A DNA stretch of 64,000 bases from Solea solea (Eukaryota > Chordata > Actinopteri > Pleuronectiformes > Soleidae). The DNA is taken from the NCBI RefSeq assembly GCF_958295425.1, contig NC_081145.1:19576465-19640464 (forward strand), in the 5' to 3' direction. Positions 50,236 to 64,000 of this stretch are shown here, in pieces (within the stretch, counting starts at the first letter, position 1; each line of letters begins with the position of its first letter). The position numbers and the translations under genes are program-made. The notes under the pieces are model-generated. The model was not told the DNA's origin. It saw nothing but the letters and a program-made list of their open reading frames with translations, and searched no databases.

Positions 50236-52522
50236 GTATTTCTTATATTGTCCCATGTCTACTCCTGACCCCCTTTTTTTTACAATGCAGTTAAACATCT
50301 GTCATTGTAGACGCTGCTCCGGCTGTGTTTGTATTCAAATGTCAGCAGAAGACAGCAGGTGCACAGCTCAGTCTTTAATAAAAACATCTCACCCCCTCCT
50401 GGAAAAATAAAATGATCATATTTCCAAATATACATTGTTAGTGCACATTCACTTGTCAAAATATATGTGCAGCACGTGAGGAAAAACACATGAACTGGGA
50501 CACAGACCTCTAAATATAAGGTTTCATGCTTGCTAAACTGTCTCTGTTACAAAGCACACAAACAGACAGTGAGACAAGACACAGCCATGTCTCAACTCTT
50601 CGACATTTACTCGTTCAGGTCACAACAAAGTCAAAGACACACCAAGAACCTCAAATTTGATTCTGGTGATGTCCTGACTGAGACACTATTTGTGATCTCT
50701 TGTGATAATAATAGCGATTGTTTTAGGCGTGGTCCTCAGTAGACTTGGGCATAAAGGAGTCCACAGGAAGGACAGTTTCCGCTTTTGTCCTTTTGGATGA
50801 TGATTTGAGAATGTGAAAAGGGTTTCGCAAGGCAGAGGCTGTGTGTAACACCCGATAAAATAGTCATTACCAGGTCATTGGACATTTATTTTGGGTCCCC
50901 AAATAAATTTGCAGCTTTTACAAACATTTAATTTCGGGTTAGGGTCCTTTATAATGTTCTTATTGTAAAATTGGTTAAATAGTAATTAATTAGTTAAATC
51001 ATCAACCAGTAGTTACCAAAACTGCTTGTAACTCAACATTCTGAGAGGATAATGATCAAATGTTAGTATACCCTGATAAATATTCAGTAATTAGACTCCA
51101 TAAAGTGACAACAACTTGACTGACTGACAAGTTAAAGTCAAATCTGATTGTGTAGCAAATAATAACGTGACACTCGTTCTGAGATGTGCTCCTAGTCTAA
51201 TTGCTCTCATGTGTCACCTTGTTTCTCTCTCACCATGAGCTGTTCCCTCCCTGCAGTCATACTCAGCACTGTACTAAGCTGATTGTCTGTGTGCTGTTGG
51301 ACAGTGTCTCAATATCACATTAGTGGAGCTTTTTTAAGCACACATGTGTGCATGGAAGGAACTAATGAGAGAACTAAGTAAAGGGTGTGTTTCACTGTTA
51401 GGATTGGATTTGGAGCCAAAAGCAAACAGAGAGCCTGTGCTGCAGGAGGTAAAAATGCTTATTTCCAAAAATGGGTTGAATAGTAAAAGGCAGGCAAGTA
51501 AGAGAAGGTAAGAGAAAAAGTATCAGCAAATAGAAACTGGGGGGGAAAAAAAACCCTCAAGTAACAAAATACTGAGAGGCCAAGAGAGTGCCTTCCACTG
51601 AACTGCATGACACGAGTGGCGGAAGAGCCGAGGTTCTTGTACTGTTAGGTGATTGGAGATGATTGGAACCAGGTGTGGAGCAGCCACGCACACACACACA
51701 CACACACACACACCTGATTCACATCAGCTAATTAGAGTGAACAGAAAAAAGTTTAGAGGTACATTCCGCCCAAAATATTACTTTGTCCAAGTACACAACA
51801 TTTTAAAGGTTCATTACACCTTTACATTACTTAATGTGTTGATATTTTTAAAGGTATACTCAAATAGTTTTCATTTATTTCATGTACATTTTTGTCTATT
51901 TGTACTTTTTCCAACAACTTTCATGTCTTTTAAATCCATGTCCATTTCAACATATTCCTAAAACTTCAACTTCTTTCTCATACAAATGAATGTACTCTAA
52001 ACTATTCCGAAAACCTCATCTGATTCAGGCCAGCATCGCAGCGTAGCTTTAGCGTGCGCATTCGACAGCTATTCCATAGCAAAAGGAACTTCCGTGAGAT
52101 AGATAGTTCAGTCTCTTGGTGAGTTAGTCAGCACAACCCAGTGCCACTGCTATTACCCAGCTCCACGAGGCAGGCTGGAATGCAGCAACACTTTTATTGT
52201 CTCTGGCAGAGCACTTAGCTGCGTCCCCATACCACAGTTTTATCGTTTTATCCTGTCCCCAGAAATATGCACCCAGGCTGGGAGGATGTGACTTTAATTA
52301 GCCAAGCACACTACGCTGAACATACAGGGCAGTAAGGCCACCTGGTCTGCTCTGAGCAAACGGGGAAGCTGCTGTCCCCTGTGATTTTACTTAATAACTA
52401 CACTTTAATTAGAATCCTGAAGCCGAGAGGTAGATGAAGATATAATGAGGTGAAGCCATGTTAATAAACGGTGAAAACATGATTAAAAAAAAATAGCTTG
52501 ACTTTATAACATACACTAACAG

Positions 52523-52740
52523 AGCCACTTTATTAAGTACACATGTCCACTTACATGCATATATCTAATCATTCAATCACATGGCAGCAACTCAAAGCAT
52601 TTAGACATGTAGGCAAGGTCAAGATGACCTGATGAAATTCAAACCGAGAATCAGAATGTGGATGAAAGGTGATATAAGTGACTTTGAATGTGGCAAGGTT
52701 GTTGGTAACAGAAACTGTTGATCTCTTTTGGGTTTTGACT
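52523..52740 (+). mobile_element. Tc1/mariner-type transposon, 5' fragment
   Basis: The terminal motif gccactttattaagtacaca is followed by atcacatggcagcaactca and a start of the transposase frame reading MKGDISDFECGKVVG. The family form is close to G-D-L-S-D-F-E-R-G-M-V-V-G. The rest of the transposase is missing, so this is an inactive fragment. Confidence 0.85.
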
Positions 52741-52899
52741 GATTCAGAACGGCCCTGTCCAAACCTTTAACTTGACACAACTGTTCTATATCTGCTCCTC
52801 GTCTCTGCCTCACATCCCTCTTTCACTGTCTCTCCCCCGTTTCAGGCCCCCCCCCCTCATTTTCCTTTCACCCCAACCGGTCAGAGATTGTCTTCTCTC

Positions 52900-52990
52900 T
52901 ATAATATTGTAAAGGTTTTTGCCTGACTATGTTCAGTGCCTTGAGATAATGTATGTTGTGATTTGGCGCTATACAAATAAAATTTAATTT
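52900..52990 (+). mobile_element. L2-type LINE 3' tail
   Basis: It ends with gccttgagataatgtatgt, gtgatttggcgctatacaaa and taaaatttaatttgattt, a standard fish LINE tail. Confidence 0.8.
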
Positions 52991-55900
52991 GATTTATTTT
53001 TTGTTGGTTAAAATCCAAAGACATTAACGGACATAGATTATGACCACATCATGGTGCTTTGAGCAAGGTTTGTCTTGTGGGACAAAATGAAAGAGGGGAC
53101 ATTGTGTCAGTCTCTAACCCTGGTCTAACCTGCGTCTCTCACGTGTAATACTCGTTTAGTTAAGCGAGGAGCTTCAGAGAAGACATAGTCACTTTCACGT
53201 AAATTCCTGTTTGAGACAATGGAGACGCGGCAGAGCCGGCCTAAATTAGCACACGTTCTCCGTGGCCTTGTTTTTTCTGTCTTCCTGTCCAGAGCCGTGA
53301 GCAAGCAGTAAATCTGGAGGAAGGGCAGGAGATCGTGGGAAACAGCGTGTCACAGAGGCATCGGCCACGTCCTGAAGACAGCTCCTTCCAGAGAACGACA
53401 TGACAAACTCTGCGAGCAGCAACATATAGGGGAAAAGAAACCAGGGAGGAAACTGGGGAACAATGAAGCAATGGATGTGACACTACTGCTCAGTTATAGT
53501 TCTGGGTGGGAGCCCAAAAGTCTTGTACAGGAGTCAGAGCCTGCCCTTCAAAAACTCATTGACAAGAAACAAGGCCCAGTTCCCACGGTGACCTTTCCCA
53601 CGCTGCTGCTCATATTGTATATTTATACTTCTCTTGTTGAACTGTTTCCCCTCTGACTTGCACACTGCATGTTTGTGTTTCCTTATCTTTGTGGACGTGC
53701 TCTGGCTGTTGTTGTTTTGAACCTGATCTCAGCTTCTTTCTTTCTTTCTTTCTTCCTTTCTTTTTTTCCAGACCTTTCAACTGCAGAGATCTCTATGAAG
53801 TATCTGAGGTTACACCCATAGTACACCATTTCCATTTGACAATGTGTTTCACATCTGCTTTCAGCGCTGCATCAGAGGCAACCTGCATCCATACTAACAC
53901 ACCTGAAAATGTATATTAAGTGACCAAGTGTGCATGCTGGTGTTAACATGAAGCTGATTCTCCACTTTATAGTTATTTGCTTATTTTCATGGAGCACTAC
54001 ACAAGAGAAACAACAATGGTGAAAAGTGATACGCGACTAAACTAAAGCTGAAAGTAAGCCAGCAGTGTCTTCAGACTTCTCTGATTTTCCGGGTCTTAAA
54101 ATGCCAGAGTAATGTGGATGTAGTCTGTAACTTGGCACCATATATGAATATCATAACAAACAGGACTGTAGGCCTTACCTGAAAATATGTTGTTTAAAAT
54201 GTAAAGAAATATGATATTTTGTTTGTTGATATGTGGTCGAATATTGATGCCAGCTAAATGTGTATGTATGATCTGACACTGTTGTGTTGATGCGTGTGTT
54301 CGTTTGGGGGACTTATGTAACCAACGCGGACGTTCGACACTACACACATGCATGAAACAAACACACACACGACAAATGAGGACTACAATGTTATGACCTG
54401 TCTTTAAAGATCACTTGTACAGGAACGTGTTGATCTATCACAAAAATATCACACTATAAGACTATTCTTCTTAGGAAAAGCTCAGGGTTTACTGTCATCT
54501 CACCACAACCTCTATGTTTACAGTACAGTGACACACATTAATGCATGGACGTGTGTGACCAAAGGAAGTGGACTTTGGTTTCGAAGCTTGTGAGGAGACA
54601 AACATTTTCAGAATCTGCCCGAGGAGATTTCAACACATGGAGCTCAAGAGCAGCTGAGGCTCAAACCACAGGCCACATGATGAGTGGAAAAACACTTCTA
54701 CCTAGTGAGCTTCAGCCAACCTCTTACAGTAAGCAGACCTTTAAGCGGTCAAAAGGAATATTTTCTCTAAGGTCCTGAACACTTCAACTATTGCCTTTTG
54801 CCCTGTTTTTCTGGAATACTTTATACATGTACCATATAATGTTGGAACTTTGGGAAAAAAAAAATTGGGGGGCAGATTTTGTAAAATAAGAACAGTTAAG
54901 TTGTACTCTTCAGGACCAAGACGAAGAGCTAAAATAGGCTAAAATGCTAATACTAAACAAACTTTTGGGGCTTAAAAAATACTCAGAAGCTCATGCAAAA
55001 AACCATATTGTAAGTCATAGTCTGGATTGAATGTATATATTGAACACCACATCAGATACACAACAATAATAATCATAATCTAACACTGAATGTAACGTGG
55101 CAAACATAAAAATATGCTGCACTGGACCCTGACAGGGGGCAGGATGTGGATGTTTGGTCCTCCAGTGTGCCAGAATACCTCCATGCTTCATGTTGTCATT
55201 CTCTCCAGAGTTCCTTTAATCTCGTTGACAAAGCTTCCATCAGCGAGCTATGCCAGATATGTCCGGCCCATCATGGCTTTTCCAGCAAAGCCGGTTAGTG
55301 AAGAATAACACTGTTTCACTGGACAATCCCCAATCACAAAAAAACAAGGACAGACCCAACAACAGAGGGTTTAACCAAGACCACAGTTGTGCCAACTCCT
55401 GGGAATTCTTTCCATATTTTCCTCCTGGTGAGTCACTCAATGCCTGAGTGAATCTGGGCAAAACAAGGACAGTGGAGCACAGACTGGCTTTCTCTGGTCT
55501 CATCGAATAAGCTTGTTTTGGCTGAATTGTTGTTCAGCAATGTTGACGCACATTTCCATCAGCTTGAAGATGCAAAGACAATGTCCAAATGCACCACAAG
55601 TACAACTTCAGTATACTTGGAGACTTTTATCACAGCTCATTAAAGCAAAATCTAGAACAGGTAAAGAAATCTTTCATAGCTTCAACACACTCCTCTGAAA
55701 TTATACACTTTTACACCAAGCCATGTCTGGAATTAAAAACGGCAAGTCTTTGGGAGAACCTGCAGAAAAACAAAACAGCCTGTAACAAATGATATTTCAT
55801 GTATGAGTCAGACGGTCTTGGACATTCATTCACATTTCTGATGATTTCTAATAGTGAAATATTGTAGTTGAACCAAAAACCATAACCACCCATCTTGGTT

Positions 55901-57654
55901 TATTAACGCTTGTAAAGATCTAACACTTGTTTCTGGACACTATATACTGTATGAAGCTACAGAGGAAAAAAAAAACCAAAATAAAACCAAAATGTGTGAC
56001 AAATTTGTTTCTTCAAACTTTCAAAGGAGGTATATGGTTTGTCCATCAGTGATTTTCATGAGTAGAATTTGTCAAATTTGGACAGAGCTGTCAGTTTCCT
56101 TGACCATTTTCAGCTCAACCACGGGAGACAGTCCCAGAAAGTCCCACTGAATCAGAAAGCAGCAGCGTTCCACGATGTAATAGAAGTAGGTCAGTTAATC
56201 AGACACTATTGTCGCTTAAAAACAAGAAGTTCGTCCTCATCCTTTAAATCTGTCTCTGGCAAACTAAAAATACTGTTTAAACAGATGCCACCATTGTGTC
56301 TCGTATCAAAATAACTTTGGAACACTTTCGTCTTCGCCCACTTTGGGGCGAGAAGAGGTTTGCATGTGACTGTGGCTGATGCACACAGAGAAACAGTGTA
56401 TATCACGCTGTAATGCTCTCATCACTGTCCTTATGACAAGCATTAGAAATGTGAGGCATTTGAAACTGTGTTTTTCAGCTTTGCCCAGAGGAAATACTTT
56501 TAAGATGAGGAATGTGTTAGTTTTCTTAATGGACGTGTGGTTCAGAGCACCACCCACACTGAAGAGCGGCGCACATGCACATGGAGTTTTTCTGTGGGAC
56601 TTTTCTCAGGTCTGTCTCGTCCACTGCATCTCGTCTTTTCCTGTTCCAGCTGGCTGCAGCCTCACTTTTCTCAATCAGAAATAAAAGTACAGCATTGATC
56701 ATCGTCCTCAAGACCACACCAGATATCAATCCACAGTACTGGCAGTACCATCAGCCATTTTGAAGCCTCGAGATTGAGATTTGGCTGAAAGCAACGTTTC
56801 AATTCATAGACTATTGTCTATTTTTCTCTCACTGGGAGCATAATTTAATGAGGCAGATTTCAAATGACTGTCACAGAAGGGTTAGGACAAAATGGATGAT
56901 GTGATTCATGTTTAGGAATTTGAACATTCCCTCACCCAGCGCTGTTCCCATGGCCTCTGTGGTTCCACATGTTGCTTATAAAAATAGTGACATGGGAAAA
57001 AGTTGCTTTATTTAAAACATGCATCAGTGATTATCGGGGAGAAACGGGACAGCCTGAGTCAAAGCAGCTCTAATGCACTGTTAATGTGATAGTTAATGGT
57101 TTAACGTGTCTTACTGAGCATCAAATGTATGCACAGCAATTAACTTAAAGCTGTAGTAGGCAGGATTGCTAGAACGATAGTTGATTGTTGAGGTTGTTGT
57201 TGTTGAAGGTTCTCCAGGTCTTCTTCAACAGGACTGACAGGTCCACGCTGCATAAAGCTTTAAAGCAACACAGGTGTGAGTCCACATTTACTGCTAGTAC
57301 TGGACTAGCAAGCTTTCTGTTGTGTTGTTTAGTTTAGTATATTTATTTCATTTCATTCAGACAAAATTGTCTTGTCATTCAAGACAAAAAGTCTTGAATG
57401 AAAAGGAGCAGAGAGAAGAATAATCTTATTCACACTGCCCCTTTATCCCAAGTAATCAATTTACATAGTATTTAAAACAAAATTACAATAATACACACAA
57501 AAAAAATCAATTAAATAAAATAGTCATAGTCCAACACAGCCACTCACTTTCCTGTTGTTAAGACAAACAAGCAAATTACAAAACTTCAAAGGTTGTCTGT
57601 CTGTAATTCTGTGTTCACGGTCAAGGTCAAGGTCTTGAAAATGAAAGCCTTTGT

Positions 57655-57695
57655 CTCAATGGGATAACCTGTATAAATAAAGGTTTAAAAAAGAA
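57655..57695 (+). mobile_element. LINE 3' tail fragment
   Basis: The motif tcaatgggataacctgtata followed by aataaaggttt matches a common fish LINE tail. A second copy of this type is at 62,793-62,832. Confidence 0.55.
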
Positions 57696-57837
57696 AAAGA
57701 GAGACCTATATGCAATTGTGGTTAAACAGCCATTAAGAGACATTTCTCTCTCTCAACTGCCCTGTGATTGGTCAAAGTTCCAGGCCAGATTGTGCAAAGG
57801 CTGTAAACAGAGTCCAGAAGTGTCATTCTCTCTCTCT

Positions 57838-57960
57838 CTCTCTCACTCACTCATCTTCTACTACTTTATCCTCCATATGAGGGTCGAGAGGGCACTGTTG
57901 CCAATCCCAACTGGTGTAGGGCAAAAGGTGGGGTACACCAGGGCTACAGATAGAGACAAA
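57838..57960 (-). mobile_element. LINE/SINE tail of the aggataaagcggtagaa family
   Basis: On the plus strand it reads cactcatcttctactacttt, atcctccatatgagggtcg and gtggggtacaccagggc. It is the minus-strand form of the 43.7 kb repeat, flanked by TC repeats. Confidence 0.7.
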
Positions 57961-59084
57961 CAACCACCCACTCTCACACTCAGTTTCTCTCTTTCTCTCT
58001 AAGATCAATTAATTTTTATTGTGTGTAAGAATGAGATCACCAATGCCCCTCAAATTCTGCCTCTAATATCTTTGATGAACTTCTTTCTTTGTGCACATCA
58101 CACCATAATTTTCTGATATAATCACATGTAGATTTGGGATAATAGTTATATATAATATAATAATATAATATATATATAATAGATATTGTGTCTGCACAAC
58201 AGGCAACAATAAACTAGTCCACAATCTACCATTGATTTTAAGTCACCAGTGCAGATCTGATTATATCTGCCAGGTTTTATTTTGAACATGTCGTGGGCTC
58301 AGATGTGAGAGGTTTTGCCACGAGTACAGCAGATGATCACATGAACATGAAGCATGTTATCCTCGTGTAGTAAAGTGTCCTCACTGAGGAGACGACTACA
58401 GTTAAAACTTAACATCTTGATTGTTTTTTTCCTCCTCAGAGATAGTGTGTGTGATAGAGATGGAAATAAACAAGTGGGACCTAAACAATCATGAACAGTT
58501 GAAAAACCATGCAGTAAACAACTGCTCCCTTTAATTGCTCTTAAATTGCATGTGAAACCACAAACATGTATGGCCTCTGCTCTGCACTGCACTGCAGAGA
58601 AGAGTGGAGCTCTCTGCTGCAAGGGAGCCCTCTGCTGTACAGACTGTCAAAATAAAAGTTGTGTCAACATGTCTACCATTTACACGTCGTTAAAGAGTGA
58701 ATCACATATTTCAAACTCCTGATATTTAACTTATTTCAAAAGAAGCCTGATGTCATTTTTTATATAATTTATTCCTATCCAGAGGATTAAGTGGGATGAA
58801 AGTGTAATATTAAACTATTCCCTGTGCATTTCCATTGTCGCTTGAGCAAGTGTCATCTTATCCCACTGCATGAATTCCAATTTTGACTAAAAATCTGTCT
58901 CGAGCTTATCTGTTGTTGACCTTTAGTGGAGTGCGGGGACAGCGTCTTAATTAGCTTTACACTGGCTCTCAAATCAGGTTGATGGCTGTATTTCAGTGAA
59001 CAGCATTACCAGTGGTCTCAAGCAGAACACCCCATTATTTGGTTGATTCTTTTATATTAACCAAGCACTTGTTCGGTCCACAAA

Positions 59085-59276
59085 CTGTTGATCAGTGTTT
59101 GCTAAACATTGAAATTATTTTCTCAAATATCTCATGGTGTCCACAAAACCAAAATATTCAGTTTTTAAGATTTATGTGCAAAGAAACCGAAAAATATTCG
59201 ATTATTGACAATCGATTATCAGTTGTCGAAGTAGTTGCCGATTAATTTAGTAATTGATTATTATTCTTACAGCCCT
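59085..59276 (-). mobile_element. Degenerate hAT-like repeat (gattaatt / acagccct type)
   Basis: It runs from gatcagtgtttgctaaacat through accaaaatattcagttttt to gccgattaatttagtaattg and ends acagccct. It is the same broad family as 45.09-45.44 kb and lies just downstream of ppib. Confidence 0.7.
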
Positions 59277-59416
59277 AAAACTGAGGAATCAAAAATGCAC
59301 AAAAATATTCAACAAAATATTTGTCTTAATACAGAAGAAACAAACCTTGATCAGATTTCAGGGTGACAGGTAAAATAATAACTCACACACAAAAAACGTA
59401 AAAAAAACTTGAAACC

Positions 59417-59422
59417 TTTATT
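59417..59422 (-). terminator. ppib: ppib polyadenylation signal AATAAA
   Basis: On the minus strand AATAAA lies about 250 bases after the ppib stop codon, setting a 3' UTR of roughly 265-270 bases. Confidence 0.8.
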
Positions 59423-59669
59423 TAGGATTTCATTTTTTACAAAAAAAAAAAAAAAAAGTAACCCCACAACAAACACTAAGTGCACCTTGGAATGCTTGTT
59501 GGTTAATGGACCCAGAGTGTCATCATGATTGCTTGATATTTATGCTCGTGGTGCGTTAAGACGGCAGCCATTTATAGAGAATGACCCAAAGACCCTCCTG
59601 GACTGCACGATTTCCCCTTATCAGGCTCCCCAAGTCCTTTTTCCCCCCCTGAACTTGTCTGACAGTACT

Positions 59670-63680
<4,011 letters not shown>

Positions 63681-63715
63681 CAATGAGGAGGAAAAAGGCT
63701 CGGTCGTCGTGTTAG

Positions 63716-63722
63716 CTTTATA
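63716..63722 (-). promoter_or_regulatory. ppib: ppib TATA box
   Basis: On the minus strand TATAAAG lies 36-42 bases upstream of the first ATG, predicting transcription from about 63,690 and a 5' UTR of only about 10 bases. Surrounding sequence is CpG-rich. Confidence 0.6.
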
Positions 63723-63827
63723 GGCGCCGGGTGATGGCGAGAAACAGAGGGGTGGAGACTACAGCAACGACCGCTCCGAGCTCCAGCCTCAAGGCTACGC
63801 TGCCTGGCCTGCGTCCCGCACGGGCTA

Positions 63828-63916
63828 CACGTCAACACGGCGTAGAGAGACACTGACGTACGGGGCTCCTGTTGGTTCACGTAACGGATAGTTTAAGCCA
63901 ATAAAATGCAGCCGCG
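63828..63916 (-). promoter_or_regulatory. ppib: ppib upstream block with ERSE-like and UPRE-like motifs
   Basis: On the plus strand CCAAT (63,898-63,902), exactly nine bases, then CCGCG (63,912-63,916) differ by one base from the ER stress response element CCAAT-N9-CCACG. On the minus strand TGACGTG (63,834-63,828) is the core of the XBP1/ATF6 element. Their position 110-200 bases upstream of the TATA box fits ER-stress control of an ER chaperone. This is inferred from motifs only. Confidence 0.5.
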
Positions 63917-63941
63917 TATGTCGCGAGACCGCCGACACTTA

Positions 63942-63965
63942 CCGGCCACTTTATTAGGCACAGCA
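63942..63965. mobile_element. Possible Tc1-type transposon terminus at window edge
   Basis: The string ggccactttattaggcacag closely resembles the terminus of the Tc1-type fragment at 52.5 kb. The rest would lie beyond the window end, so this is a short match only. Confidence 0.4.
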
Positions 63966-64000
63966 AAGGATGTGTATTTATGGCAAGAATATAAATGAGT

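Larger units (their letters stand above)
46446..59416. other. Large gene-free spacer between oaz2 and ppib
   Basis: Thirteen kilobases without a supported exon. Contents are the transposon relics listed separately, a CA tract at about 51,690-51,712, a TTTC tract near 53,735-53,765 and a perfect 10-bp hairpin (cattcaagac, aaaaa, gtcttgaatg) near 57,377-57,401. Open frames such as 55,114-55,503 and 56,379-56,684 overlap on both strands and match nothing I know. Confidence 0.6.

Noticed and set aside
55114..55503. Overlapping frames that might be a transposase or membrane protein
   Set aside because: No motif of either class could be found in any frame.

Overview
The window is vertebrate nuclear DNA, most probably from a teleost fish. 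Three multi-exon genes with GT-AG introns are present. The rest is AT-rich spacer full of long (CA)n, (AT)n and (CTG)n microsatellites, and of short hAT-like elements, Tc1, L2/RTE-type LINE tails and tRNA-derived SINE remnants of kinds common in teleosts. Species cannot be fixed from the sequence.

Layout. Positions 1-28.9 kb hold no gene I can prove. They hold repeats, a CpG-rich promoter-like block at about 22.1-22.6 kb (probably firing leftwards), and two weaker promoter or exon candidates. From 28.9 to 32.2 kb lies psma4 (+ strand), the 20S proteasome alpha-3 subunit, complete at 261 residues in nine exons. From about 34.7 to 46.0 kb lies an ornithine decarboxylase antizyme gene of the OAZ2 type (- strand), complete in five coding exons. 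It carries the diagnostic UCC-UGA +1 programmed frameshift site and a downstream RNA pseudoknot whose pairing can be read directly. From 46.1 to 59.4 kb there is gene-free, transposon-rich spacer. From 59.4 to 63.7 kb lies ppib (- strand), the ER-resident cyclophilin B, complete at 216 residues in five exons, with a TATA box and ER-stress-type promoter motifs just upstream.

How the genes relate. psma4 and oaz2 converge tail to tail across about 2.5-4.5 kb. Antizyme is translated through a frameshift when polyamines are high, and it then hands ornithine decarboxylase to the proteasome without ubiquitin; psma4 encodes part of that proteasome. This closeness may be chance, because in human the two genes lie far apart on chromosome 15. 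OAZ2 and PPIB are both in human 15q22, so the oaz2-ppib part of the block looks ancestral.

No unknown gene system is convincingly present. The best signals are the antizyme recoding cassette, a perfect 29-bp inverted repeat inside ppib intron 2, a five-copy repeat family bounded by CA microsatellites with a transposon nested in one copy, a TIR element with a 5-bp target duplication, and a 20-bp minisatellite of pol III B-box-like motifs in the antizyme 3' region.
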